Assembly (NCBI RefSeq): GCF_000193495.2 | Contig: NZ_AP023411.1 | Span: 1-63,279, forward strand | Direction of reading: 5' to 3' | Source of the DNA: Acetobacter aceti NBRC 14818 | GTDB lineage: Bacteria > Pseudomonadota > Alphaproteobacteria > Acetobacterales > Acetobacteraceae | DNA length: 63,279 nucleotides | Shown: one piece after another, positions 32,808-41,543 of the stretch | How positions within the stretch are numbered: position 1 is the stretch's first letter | Layout: every line of letters starts with the position of its first letter | The notes under the pieces: model-generated | The model's input: only the letters and a program-made list of their open reading frames with translations | What the model was told of the DNA's origin: nothing | The model's database searches: none | Program-made: the position numbers and the translations under genes

Positions 32808-33794
32808 GTGCCAAGTCTGACAATCAGGAATTTAGACGACACTCTTATCAATGCTCTGAAGCGCAAGGCCGGGGCGTCGGCCCGATCCGTCGAAGCCGAA
32901 CTGAGAATTGCGCTGAAGGCGTGGGCAGACCAGCCCGCCATGATGCAGGTCGAGGCAGTTTCACAACGCTTGCAGCAGGCGATTGCCCTCGCAGAAAACG
33001 GACGAGCAAGCGATTTCTCGACACGTCCACCATATAGCGCCGCGCGCCTGGCTGACGCGATCGGAGAAGATCACGTCACGCCTGTTGCACAATGGATTGA
33101 GGGGATAGCTGAGCCCAGCCTTTCCCAACTCAAGACCATTGCCGCTTACTGCTCGGTATCGGCAGACTGGCTGGCTTATGGCGAGGGCACCCCATATCTT
33201 TGCGAGTATGACCGAATTCCAGAGAATGCCGGTCAAGGGGTCCTGTGGCTGCTCGATGCAGACCCCAAAACCCTGAAAACACACCTTCAGGGGCTACGGT
33301 TCATCCGATGCGCCGGCGAACGCGGTGGATTGCTCCTGGTGAAACAGTGGGCCGACAAGGATCTGGTTATCCGCACGCCTTACGTTGTATCCGAGGACAC
33401 GGGCGGGGGCGGTCGGAGTTCCCTGCGTAATCTTACTCAGGTCTGGCACCTGCTTTATCAGGTCTACAGCGAGTGCGATCTGGCCCCGGATCTCGCAATC
33501 ACGAGCCACATCGCAAGCGAGCGCACCTACCGCCAGCTTCAGGACGGTTGGCACAACCCGTCAGCACTGCTTCACGACCTGCCCTCCCAGCCGTGGTGGG
33601 AAGACATTTGGGATTCCAATGAGTTCGCACGGAGCAATTACTGGCCGGGATGGAAAAAGCTCTGCACGGATCTGTACGAAGAAATTTCTGACAGTAAGAG
33701 CGCATCGAACATTCGGGAGTCGATCGAAAGCGGTGAGCATCCGCTTTTGAAAGAAATCGAGAACGCAGCCCTTCTAGGGAAGCTCGATACGTGA
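32808..33794 (+). CDS. FitA-like RHH domain fused to HTH and a long C-terminal domain
   Basis: Starts at GTG 32808 after GGAGGATGATCC (328 residues). Residues 1-45 (MPSLTIRNLDDTLINALKRK) are a FitA/Arc-type ribbon-helix-helix. Residues 65-125 look like an XRE-type helix-turn-helix (SAARLADAIGEDHVTPVAQW, ...SQLKTIAAYCSVSADWLAYG). The last 200 residues are not recognised. No VapC/FitB toxin follows. It may be an autorepressor that also governs replication, given its operator. Confidence 0.65.
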   Translation: MPSLTIRNLDDTLINALKRKAGASARSVEAELRIALKAWADQPAMMQVEAVSQRLQQAIALAENGRASDFSTRPPYSAARLADAIGEDHVTPVAQWIEGIAEPSLSQLKTIAAYCSVSADWLAYGEGTPYLCEYDRIPENAGQGVLWLLDADPKTLKTHLQGLRFIRCAGERGGLLLVKQWADKDLVIRTPYVVSEDTGGGGRSSLRNLTQVWHLLYQVYSECDLAPDLAITSHIASERTYRQLQDGWHNPSALLHDLPSQPWWEDIWDSNEFARSNYWPGWKKLCTDLYEEISDSKSASNIRESIESGEHPLLKEIENAALLGKLDT

Positions 33795-34038
33795 AACAGT
33801 TCGCCTGTTACTTCAGACCAAATACATCTGTTGTGCAAAATCTATATGATCTCAGGCCCGCGCATATTGGATGGTGGCAAGTTTTTTTCGTTTGTCCGCA
33901 AATGAATAATAATAAAATCTGTTTCCATCACCTGCACCGAAACGATAACGTCGGATCAGAATCATCAAGCAGACAAACAAGCCTTGCGTCACACGCAATA
34001 TGCTGAACAACGTAGCAGGGAAGAGAGGGATCGGACGA

Positions 34039-34944
34039 ATGAGCAAACGCAAATCACCGCCTGAACAGAGTGAGCTTGTGCTTTCTCCGACAACCGCGCG
34101 CGTCATCCAGCTCTCGGCCGAAATCCAGGCAACACCGCCTGACGACATTGAGTTCATGCACACGGTCCTCTGCCAAGTCGGGCTCCCCCGCAAAAGGACG
34201 AAGGAAACGCGCTTCGAGCGAAACAATGGCAAGGCGTCCCTGCTCATTACAGCCGGCGAAATGTACAACGACGGTCATTGGGAAAAGCTCTTCGTTCCTT
34301 ATGGGACAAAGCCGCGCCTGGCCCTCTTCCATATCAGTACCGAAGCCATCCGGACCAAATCGCGCACTGTCGCGGTCGGCCGGACCATCAGCGAATTCAT
34401 GAAACGGCTGAACATCAGCCAAAACGGCCCATCCCGTGAGGCATTCAGGGCACAGATGAACGCCTTGTGCGCCTGTGAAATGAAGCTCGGTTACGGGTCG
34501 CGCAATCTGAACGCCCGACCGGTAGACGAATTCGATGCGTGGACCAAAAACCTCGCTAAAGACAGCACAATCGAACTGTCCGAGAAATTCTGGCACGAGT
34601 TAAAAGAAAACGCCGTCCCCCTTGATCCTCGTGCGCTTGAGGGCTTGCAGCATTCCGCACTGGCACTCGACATCTATACGTGGCTTGCCCATCGGCTTCA
34701 TCGCGTGCGGGGATCTGGCGAACGGCTCACCTGGTCCAACCTTCGGCTACAGTTTGGGCAGGAATATACGGACGACAAGAATTTCAAGAAGGCATTCCTG
34801 ATAGCCTTGCGACAGGTTTCGGCTGTTTATCCGGATGCGAAGCTAGAACAGGTTCGAACGGGTCTGAGGCTGATCGCATCGCCGCCCCCTGTCCCGCGAC
34901 AGACCGTTGTCTCTTTTCAAAAAGTAATTGGGTCAGAGGCTTAA
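34039..34944 (+). CDS. repA: plasmid replication initiator (RepA, PF04796-like)
   Basis: ATG 34039 has GAGAGGG upstream; ATG 34000 does not. 301 residues. The pattern (GLPRKRTKETRFERNNGKAS; GTKPRLALFHISTEAIRTKS; LALDIYTWLAHRLHRV; LTWSNLRLQFGQEY) matches plasmid RepA proteins found in Acetobacteraceae and other alphaproteobacteria. It would bind the iterons that start 25 bases after its stop. Confidence 0.88.
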   Translation: MSKRKSPPEQSELVLSPTTARVIQLSAEIQATPPDDIEFMHTVLCQVGLPRKRTKETRFERNNGKASLLITAGEMYNDGHWEKLFVPYGTKPRLALFHISTEAIRTKSRTVAVGRTISEFMKRLNISQNGPSREAFRAQMNALCACEMKLGYGSRNLNARPVDEFDAWTKNLAKDSTIELSEKFWHELKENAVPLDPRALEGLQHSALALDIYTWLAHRLHRVRGSGERLTWSNLRLQFGQEYTDDKNFKKAFLIALRQVSAVYPDAKLEQVRTGLRLIASPPPVPRQTVVSFQKVIGSEA

Positions 34945-34968
34945 CTCAAAAATTCGGGTATAATGGGC

Positions 34969-35344
34969 GGTGCAATCACCACCCTTTGGACAGCGTGTCT
35001 CCCGGTTTATCACGGTGCAATCACCACCCTTTTGGGAGCGATTCCGACATCCTCGGTGCGGTGCAATCGCCACCCCTTTGCGTCCGATTCGCCCTCAGAA
35101 ACAGACGGTGCAATCGCCACCCTTTTTCCAAGCGGATCTCCGCAGGAAAGACGGTGCAATCACCACCCCTTTTATCCGCCTCACAGCCACCAAAAACACG
35201 GTGCAATCGCCACCCTTTTTGGAGAAAGGCTCGCCTCTGTGGATAAAAAAGTTATCCCGGTGCAATCGCCACCCGGATGCGGTGCAATCACCACCCCAAA
35301 AGACGGTGCAATCGCCACCCGTAAGGACGGTGCAATCACCACCC
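34969..35344. repeat. origin iterons (ten 16-bp repeats)
   Basis: GGTGCAATC(A/G)CCACCC occurs at 34969, 35014, 35060, 35107, 35153, 35200, 35259, 35281, 35305 and 35329, all in one orientation. Spacing is 45-47 bp for the first six, then 22-24 bp for the last four. A DnaA box and an AT-rich region adjoin, so this is the replication origin. Confidence 0.92.
35238..35246 (-). promoter_or_regulatory. DnaA box
   Basis: TGTGGATAA, the exact complement of the consensus TTATCCACA, between iterons 6 and 7, followed by A-rich sequence. Confidence 0.8.
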
Positions 35345-35410
35345 CCCTAAAACCGGTATGATTCCCGATAAATAAACCGATAGGTTTTTCCGGTAGTTGC
35401 CTGCGGTTTT

Positions 35411-35511
35411 CCGGTGGATTTGTGGACAGTCGCCCAAGGGCGAACGCTCGAAGCGTGTGGACAGCTCTTCGACCTGCCCACACGCTCCGGCTCTGACCAC
35501 AAGTCCACCGG
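35411..35511. repeat. nested inverted repeats beside the origin
   Basis: CCGGTGGATTTGTGG (35411-35425) pairs with CCACAAGTCCACCGG (35497-35511) with one mismatch. Inside, AGCGTGTGG (35452-35460) pairs with CCACACGCT. An AT-rich stretch follows at 35515-35545. This could be a primosome or single-strand initiation site, or a terminator of replication. Confidence 0.6.
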
Positions 35512-35605
35512 ACAACTTCAATAAGATTTTTTTTGATAGATTTAAGGGGAGGGCGCCGCTCGCCTTCGGCGCGGCGCTATGCGCAGACCTGGGAGGAAAC
35601 GAAGA

Positions 35606-35803
35606 ATGGGTTTTCTGAGAGACATCCTGATTATCAGGGAGCGAAAACGACTGCGACGCGAGAAAGCCGCTGTCGCTAAGCGATTAGCTGTCTCCCCGAT
35701 GTTCAAGAACACATTCGCGGCTGATCGGGTGCTCGCTGATCGTATGCGATCGAACGGGGTTCCGCGGTGGAAACGAGCCCTCATGATCTTCTTACTCAGA
35801 TAG
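35606..35803 (+). CDS. small basic protein downstream of the origin
   Basis: ATG 35606 with GGAGGAAACG upstream (65 residues). Very basic helices (RDILIIRERKRLRREKAAVA). No family recognised. The ATG at 35579 lacks a ribosome site. Confidence 0.5.
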   Translation: MGFLRDILIIRERKRLRREKAAVAKRLAVSPMFKNTFAADRVLADRMRSNGVPRWKRALMIFLLR

Positions 35804-35952
35804 TGCCCAGGAAGCAGCACATGGTCATATCCGGCCTATAAGCCGTTCTGATGCGAGTCTGTTTTTTCGCGGGATACTCTCCCCCTAGGCAGGGTCATCG
35901 TCTGGACAGTGAGGCCACCAAGACGATCGTCTCCGTCTAGAGGGTTATCGAC

Positions 35953-36069
35953 ATGACACCCGAGGATATTAGCCGCGAACCGACGGACTATGACCGCGCC
36001 GGCATGGGCTGGTGAAATAATCTGGGTGAGGCCACGCGGCATTTTTGGACGAACTCGCTGGCAATACCG
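35953..36069 (+). pseudogene. remnant of a small RAGM-WW protein gene
   Basis: The frame reads MTPEDISREPTDYDRAGMGW, stop, NNLGEATRHFW. Intact small plasmid proteins of this kind read RAGMxWWN, so a second Trp codon TGG appears to have become TGA. After that the match fades. The rest of 35804-36301 has no other gene that I can support. Confidence 0.45.
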
Positions 36070-36175
36070 TTCGGACTGTTGACACCAGGCAGACATTCAA
36101 ACGTGAAACCGGTTGGGAAACAGCAGCGGTGAGGGCGGGCCGGTACGACAATGCCGTTCTCCTCCTAAAAATAGT

Positions 36176-36258
36176 GTCTCATAAGACGATCGTTAAACGG
36201 ACACTTTCAAAAGACGTGACAGCGGAACGAAAACCCTACACAAAGTTCGTCTCATAAG
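36176..36258. promoter_or_regulatory. candidate res site: paired GTCTCATAAG repeats
   Basis: GTCTCATAAG occurs at 36176-36185 and 36249-36258, 73 bp apart and in the same orientation, within 130 bases of the resolvase start. Serine resolvases usually act at such upstream subsites. Confidence 0.45.
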
Positions 36259-36301
36259 GGTGGTACGGTAATAATCTCAATAGAGGGGGGCTTTACGTTA
36301 C

Positions 36302-36871
36302 ATGATGCTGATCGGTTACGCCCGTTGCTCACGGGACACACAGGATCTGGCCGCGCAACGCGCTGCCCTCGCTACTCTCGGGGTGGATGAAGATCGCATC
36401 TATGTCGATTTTGGATATTCTGGCACGAAGCGGGAGCGGCCGGGTCTTGACCAGGCACTGGCTGCGGTAAGGCGGGGTGACACGCTTGTCGTGCCGAAGC
36501 TTGATCGCCTCGCCCGATCTGTTCCCGATGCGCGAAGCATTGCCGAAATGCTGACCTCCAAAGGGGCGAAGCTGGCAATCGGCTCGAACGTCTATGATCC
36601 GACTGACCCAATGGGCAAGATGTTCTTTAACGTCTTGGCAACATTTGCCGAGTTTGAAGTCGATTTGGTGCGACAGCGAACACGCGAAGGCATGTTAATT
36701 GCCAAACAAAAAGGTAAACTAAAAGGCAAAAAGCCAAAACTTAGCGTAAGGCAACAGCAAGAATTACGCAGAATGCACGAAACTGGTGAGTATTCTATCA
36801 GTGATTTAGCTGATGTATTCTCTATTTCTCGCCCAACAGTATACAGAACCATCAAACGAAACGTGGAATAA
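36302..36871 (+). CDS. serine resolvase (Tn3 resolvase/invertase family)
   Basis: 189 residues. The catalytic Ser10 is in GYARCSRDTQDL; the family motifs LVVPKLDRLARSVPDA and GKMFFNVLATFAEFEVDLVR are intact, and a C-terminal HTH (SISDLADVFSISRPTVYRTI) completes the protein. Beside the origin it would resolve plasmid multimers, so act as a stability factor. The 3' third is clearly more AT-rich than the 5' part. Confidence 0.88.
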   Translation: MMLIGYARCSRDTQDLAAQRAALATLGVDEDRIYVDFGYSGTKRERPGLDQALAAVRRGDTLVVPKLDRLARSVPDARSIAEMLTSKGAKLAIGSNVYDPTDPMGKMFFNVLATFAEFEVDLVRQRTREGMLIAKQKGKLKGKKPKLSVRQQQELRRMHETGEYSISDLADVFSISRPTVYRTIKRNVE

Positions 36872-37369
36872 TCGTTTATAACGACTTTTTCCGTATTTAT
36901 AATAACCGTACGAATATACAAAGTGATACAAATTTATTTTGAGTATGAACGGCATTTCAGCACCATTTTTGCCACGAAAAAAAAGTGAAAATCCCACATA
37001 ACAAATATCGTCGTTCACGCCTGATCGTTTTCTTTACATTTGTCACAATTCCGTGATGTTCGACAGAAGTCGAACGTAATTTGTTCTGAATTCCCACGGA
37101 TTACCGCTGTTCGAGATCATTTCATCAGCCTGAACGACTTCTCGGACCAAGGCTTTTTTTGTTGCGGCTCGTGAGAAAAATTCGATATTTCTACAAGGCA
37201 AGATATTTCGATGCGGTCAGATCGCTGACGATCGGGTGTCTCAAACGAGAGGTTTCGTCCTTGCCATGCGAAATTCTTCGGCCTTGCCAAAACTTAACGC
37301 CCCGGTTTGTTTTCCTGCTGGGCCTCTCCGCGTTCAGGAGAAGGCTATTGTAGGAAGGGGGATTGTCAC
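36872..37369 (+). promoter_or_regulatory. AT-rich control region upstream of the T4SS operon
   Basis: About 500 bases without a supportable gene. GTTCGAC-agaa-GTCGAAC (37058-37075) is a perfect seven-base inverted repeat, a likely operator. TTTACA at about 37033 may be a -35 box. Repeats of GATATTTC occur near 37185-37210. The operon promoter should lie here, but I cannot assign it. Confidence 0.45.
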
Positions 37370-37732
37370 TTGCTGGAACCGTTCGAGCTGGCAGACATCA
37401 AGGCCGGACTTCGGGACGGCGGGAAAATTTTGGGCGTTTTCATCGTCGCACGACCGGACAGCGATGAAGGACCGGTCTTCGTGGTCTATTTCCGAACGGA
37501 CTGGACACAAAGCCGCACGTTCAGGATTCTTTCCAGGTTCCGAACCGAAGGCGTACGAACGTACAAGAATCTCGGCAGTCTCTATAAGACCATCCGCAGC
37601 ATCGGCTACGACGGACGGATCACGATTTATCCGTCTGGCGACAACGCGCTTCATACGTTCGTGGGCGTCCTTCCTGAAGATCTCGGCGACCATCCCGCAG
37701 ATATGGTCACGTCGGAAGGCGACAAAGAGTAA
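37370..37732 (+). CDS. first gene of the T4SS operon, unknown protein
   Basis: Proposed start TTG 37370 after AGGAAGGGGG (120 residues); the in-frame ATG at 37307 lacks a ribosome site. The protein is a compact alpha/beta domain (GGKILGVFIVARPDSDEGPV; FRILSRFRTEGVRTYKNLGS). It precedes virB1 as small regulators do in related operons, but no family is recognised. Confidence 0.5.
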   Translation: MLEPFELADIKAGLRDGGKILGVFIVARPDSDEGPVFVVYFRTDWTQSRTFRILSRFRTEGVRTYKNLGSLYKTIRSIGYDGRITIYPSGDNALHTFVGVLPEDLGDHPADMVTSEGDKE

Positions 37733-37733
37733 T

Positions 37734-38501
37734 CTAAAAACCGCACACTTTGCTGCTGCCGCGTTATTATTACCGCTCGCAGCGGGCGAAGTGTGCGCGC
37801 AGCCTTTGGCAATAAAGGATTTCGGGCAGCTCGCGCTGAAATGCGGTCCGAATGTCGCGCCTATTACTTTGGCCTCGATCGCGCAGACTGAATCAGGGTT
37901 TGATCCATTTCTGGTTCACGACAACAACACGAAAAAAGCGTTCAATCTGGAAACAGATGCCGAAGCTGCGGAGCTGGCAAGCCGACTGATCTCGATCGGC
38001 CATTCGGTCGATCTTGGGCTTATGCAGATCAATTCGCATAACCTGCCCGCTCTTGGATTACGGGTTCAGGATGCGTTTGACCCCTGTGTTTCGATAGGTG
38101 CGGCGTCGATTATCCTATCCGATACCTATGTTGGCGGTGAGAGCCACGAGGCGCAGCAGAAGGCGCTTCGGGTAACAATCTCCCGATACAATACCGGAGA
38201 TGCACAGCGCGGCTTTACGAATGGCTATGTGGGCAAGGTGGAAGCATCTGCCCGCAAGGTTGTTCCTGCGCTCGATGTAGGCATGGGTCAGAGCGGCGTG
38301 CCGGCCGCTCCCCAGCCGCAACAGGTTGCTGTTCCTACTGATCCAAACGCCCCCCCGGTGTGGGACGTGTGGGGCAGCTTCGAATACAGCACAGCGTCTG
38401 ACACCAAGAAAAAAGGAAATGATCCTCGGGCTTCAGATGCGGTGTTGTTTGTCCAGGCTAGGGATGGTTCGGCCGTTTTTCCTCAACTGAGCAAGGAATA
38501 A
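37734..38501 (+). CDS. virB1: VirB1 lytic transglycosylase (start unresolved)
   Basis: A signal peptide (AALLLPLAAGEVCAQ) is followed by a lysozyme-like domain: ASIAQTESGFDPFLVHD with the catalytic Glu, then SVDLGLMQINSHNL and ISRYNTGD. It opens peptidoglycan for the T4SS. The frame is open far upstream with no ATG, GTG or TTG at a suitable place before the signal peptide, so the start given is approximate. A rare start codon or a sequence error near 37730 are the options. The C-terminal tail ends in PQLSKE. Confidence 0.8.
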   Translation, partial: LKTAHFAAAALLLPLAAGEVCAQPLAIKDFGQLALKCGPNVAPITLASIAQTESGFDPFLVHDNNTKKAFNLETDAEAAELASRLISIGHSVDLGLMQINSHNLPALGLRVQDAFDPCVSIGAASIILSDTYVGGESHEAQQKALRVTISRYNTGDAQRGFTNGYVGKVEASARKVVPALDVGMGQSGVPAAPQPQQVAVPTDPNAPPVWDVWGSFEYSTASDTKKKGNDPRASDAVLFVQARDGSAVFPQLSKE

Positions 38502-38504
38502 GAT

Positions 38505-38828
38505 ATGCTGTCGTCCAGTCATTACGTTGCAGTTCGTAGTCCACGCTTGAAGGCGGGTCTGGTTGCATGGGTGGTTTTTCTATCTGTTCTTCCGGCAGTG
38601 GCCCATGCACAGACTGTTTCTGGTGGTTCAACGCCCACACAGATGATTAACAATATCTGCACATTCATCTTGGGTGATTTCGGCAAGAGCATTGCTGTCG
38701 TCGTACTCGCGGCTGCCGGATTGATGCTGGCATTCGGCCGTCTTTCGTTGGGTATATTCGCCGGAATGGTTGGCGGTATCCTCTTAATGTTTGGCGCGGC
38801 CTATCTCGGGTCCATGGTTACCGGGTGA
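38505..38828 (+). CDS. virB2: VirB2 major pilin
   Basis: 107 residues with a long signal peptide (cut after VAHAQ, about residue 35) and two hydrophobic segments separated by a short loop, the VirB2/TrbC pilin layout. It starts 3 bases after virB1. Confidence 0.85.
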   Translation: MLSSSHYVAVRSPRLKAGLVAWVVFLSVLPAVAHAQTVSGGSTPTQMINNICTFILGDFGKSIAVVVLAAAGLMLAFGRLSLGIFAGMVGGILLMFGAAYLGSMVTG

Positions 38829-38831
38829 CTC

Positions 38832-39155
38832 ATGGAAAAATTGGAAGAAGACACCCTCTTTCTTGCAGCAACCCGTCCGGCGCTATTGGCAGGGGTCCCT
38901 CTGCCGGTAGCTGCACTATTGCTGACGATGATTGGGCTCATAATGGTCCTTCTTCAAAACCCACTATATGAAGCAGTAATGGTTCCGCTTTGGTTCGGAT
39001 CGCGAATACTTGTCGCGAGAGACTATAATGCGGTTGGCGTGGTAGTTTTGTTTTTGAAGACGGCCGGACGTTCTTTGGATAGTTCCTTGTGGGGCGGGGC
39101 ATCTGTCAGCCCAAATCCGCTGAAGGTTCATAAACGGGGGAGGGGCATCGTGTGA
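38832..39155 (+). CDS. virB3: VirB3 inner-membrane T4SS protein
   Basis: 107 residues. EEDTLFLAATRPALLAGVPL and LMVLL-type membrane segments match VirB3. It overlaps the virB4 start, as expected for partners. Confidence 0.85.
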   Translation: MEKLEEDTLFLAATRPALLAGVPLPVAALLLTMIGLIMVLLQNPLYEAVMVPLWFGSRILVARDYNAVGVVVLFLKTAGRSLDSSLWGGASVSPNPLKVHKRGRGIV

Positions 39156-41527
39156 TGTTTGGCAATCCCGGTTATGGCGAACGCTCAGGTGAGATTTATC
39201 TTCCGTATGTTGGGCACATTACGGAAAATGTCATTCTGCTTCGTGATGGATCAGTTATGGCAATGGGCTACGTCAAAGGCGTTCCCTTCGAGCTGGAAGA
39301 TACTGTCGTCCGTAATGGCCGCAAGCGCAATATGAATACTGTCCTTCGGAATATCTCCGATGATAACGTAACAATTACGACTCACATGGTACGGCATTCG
39401 GATGTGCCGGGATTGCCAAAGACGCATTTTAGGTCAGATTTTGCGTCGAGACTTCATGAAGATTACAATAGAAGAGTTCTAAAAGATCGTTTGTTTAGAA
39501 ACGACTATTTTCTCTCTGTTGTGGTGACTCCCCGGAATGCACTCGGCAAGATGGGCAGCAAGCTCTTTCGGGTGGGTAAAGGCGAGGCGACAGAGGCCAG
39601 TGACGCGACAGTCAGGCAGCTTGAAGATGTCTGGCAGATCGTTTCGTCTGCTCTCGACAATTATAGCGTGCGGCGCCTGGGGCTGCGTGAGCATGATGAT
39701 GTCGTCTTCACTGAAATCGGCGAGGCGTTGCGTCTCATCATCTCTGCACGCTGGATGCCTGTCCCGGTTGTATCGGGACATCTTGGAGCGTCCATTTACA
39801 CGGATCGGGTAATCTGCGGCAAACGTGGCTTCGAAGTTCGTTCTCTGGATCGGAGCTATGTCGGTGGCATTTTTTCGTTCCGTGAATATCCGGCCAAGAC
39901 CAGGCCCGGAATGTTGAATGCCCTGCTCAGTGTGGGTTTTCCCCTCGTGGTAAGTCAGTCCTTTGGCTTTCTGACACGCTCACAGGCTGATGAAAAGCTG
40001 ACGCTGAAGGGTAATCAGATGGTAAGCGCAGGTGACAAGGCGACCAGCCAGATCGACCAGCTCACGGATGCCGTAGATAAGCTCATATCGAATGAATTTG
40101 TCTTCGGATCGCATCATCTTTCATTGGCAGTTTATGCTGATACCCTTGCGCAGCTAGGCGATAATGCTGCTCGTGCGCGGGCACGGCTGACCGATGCCGG
40201 TGCAGTAGTCGTACAGGAAGGTATCGGCCTAGAGGCCGCATTCTGGTCACAGTTGCCCGGAAATTGGGAGTACCGCACCCGTCCCGGCGCTATCAACAGC
40301 AATAATTTTGCCTGCTTTTCGACCTTTGACAATTTTCCGGCAGGAGCACGCGAAGGCCATTGGGGCACGGCAATCGCCCGTTTTCGGACGGATGGTGCGA
40401 CGTCTTACGATTATGTGCCTCACGTCAAGGATGTGGGCATGACGGCGATCTTTGGCCCGATCGGCTCGGGCAAGACGACCCTGCTGACATTCATTATGGC
40501 GATGATGGAACAGGCGCTCTCTGAGGTGAACGGTGCCGTCGTATTCTTCGACAAGGATCGGGGAGGGCAGCTTCTGGTCCTTGCTACTGGTGGCACGTAT
40601 CTTGTTCTCAAGCGTGGTGTTTCCTGCGGCCTTGCGCCGTTGCGTGGCCTGACGAACACGCCCGAGGATCGGGAGTTTCTGCGGCAGTGGCTCACCGGGC
40701 TGATTGAGAGTGACGGCAAGGACACGGTCTCGTCAGAAGATGCAAAGCGACTGCAACGGGGGATCGAACGGCAGATGTCCTATCCCGTCGAAATGCGCTC
40801 ACTTGCTGGATTGCGCCAGTTCTTGATGCACGGGCCAGAAGAGGGAGCTGGTGCCAGGTTGGAACGCTGGTGCAGAGGCGGCGCATTGGGATGGCTGTTC
40901 GACGGCGAAACCGATGAAGTGGATCTGTCGAGTGCCATAACAGGCTTCGATCTGACGGCTTTTCTCGATCATGACGAAATATGCGCCCCGACGGCTGCGT
41001 ATCTGCTCTATCGGATCGAGAAGGTGGTTGACGGCCGACGTTTTCTTATGAGCTGCGATGAATTTAGGGCCTATCTTTTGGACCCGAAATTTGCCGCTGT
41101 AATCGACAAGTTCCTGCTGACCGTTCGTAAAAACAACGGGATGCTGATTTTGGCGACACAACAGCCGGAGCACGTTCTGGAATCAAAGCTGGGTTCGTCG
41201 CTCGTTGCGCAGTGCATGACAAAGATTCTCTACCCGTCTCCCACGGCTGACCGGCACGCCTACATCACGGGACTAAGCTGCACCGAGGGCGAGTATCGTG
41301 CTGTACGGGAAGGGATGGTGGGTGATCCCAAACGGTTTCTCATGAAGCGGGAAAACGGCAGCGTCATTTGTGAATTCGATCTGTCCTCCATGCCGGAATA
41401 CATCGCGGTACTGTCCGGCCGCGCCAATCGAGCGAATTTTGCCGAACGGTTGAGGGCAGAATACGGGGCCGATCCGAGCCAGTGGCTCGACCATTTCATG
41501 GCCCGTTACCACGAAGCGAAAGACTGA
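39152..41527 (+). CDS. virB4: VirB4 ATPase of the T4SS
   Basis: 791 residues with Walker A FGPIGSGKTTLLTF (about 432-445), Walker B FLMSCDEFRAYLL and the C-terminal motif LILATQQPEHVLES. It starts at GTG 39152 or ATG 39155, overlapping the virB3 stop. It energises pilus assembly and substrate transfer. Confidence 0.93.
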   Translation: MMFGNPGYGERSGEIYLPYVGHITENVILLRDGSVMAMGYVKGVPFELEDTVVRNGRKRNMNTVLRNISDDNVTITTHMVRHSDVPGLPKTHFRSDFASRLHEDYNRRVLKDRLFRNDYFLSVVVTPRNALGKMGSKLFRVGKGEATEASDATVRQLEDVWQIVSSALDNYSVRRLGLREHDDVVFTEIGEALRLIISARWMPVPVVSGHLGASIYTDRVICGKRGFEVRSLDRSYVGGIFSFREYPAKTRPGMLNALLSVGFPLVVSQSFGFLTRSQADEKLTLKGNQMVSAGDKATSQIDQLTDAVDKLISNEFVFGSHHLSLAVYADTLAQLGDNAARARARLTDAGAVVVQEGIGLEAAFWSQLPGNWEYRTRPGAINSNNFACFSTFDNFPAGAREGHWGTAIARFRTDGATSYDYVPHVKDVGMTAIFGPIGSGKTTLLTFIMAMMEQALSEVNGAVVFFDKDRGGQLLVLATGGTYLVLKRGVSCGLAPLRGLTNTPEDREFLRQWLTGLIESDGKDTVSSEDAKRLQRGIERQMSYPVEMRSLAGLRQFLMHGPEEGAGARLERWCRGGALGWLFDGETDEVDLSSAITGFDLTAFLDHDEICAPTAAYLLYRIEKVVDGRRFLMSCDEFRAYLLDPKFAAVIDKFLLTVRKNNGMLILATQQPEHVLESKLGSSLVAQCMTKILYPSPTADRHAYITGLSCTEGEYRAVREGMVGDPKRFLMKRENGSVICEFDLSSMPEYIAVLSGRANRANFAERLRAEYGADPSQWLDHFMARYHEAKD

Positions 41528-41543
41528 GGCGAGGGAGGGCACG

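Noticed and set aside
34969..35344. CRISPR-like repeat array
   Set aside because: Repeats are 16 bp, spacers vary from about 6 to 43 bp, and the array follows a rep gene with a DnaA box. These are iterons.
35836..36257. Frames of 70-86 codons on both strands
   Set aside because: They cover a decayed region with an RAGM-type remnant. No ribosome site and no family pattern supports them.
37236..37727. Long N-terminal extension of VirB1
   Set aside because: The upstream frame overlaps the 37370-37732 gene in another register and gives a non-secreted, Ser/Arg-rich sequence ahead of an internal signal peptide.
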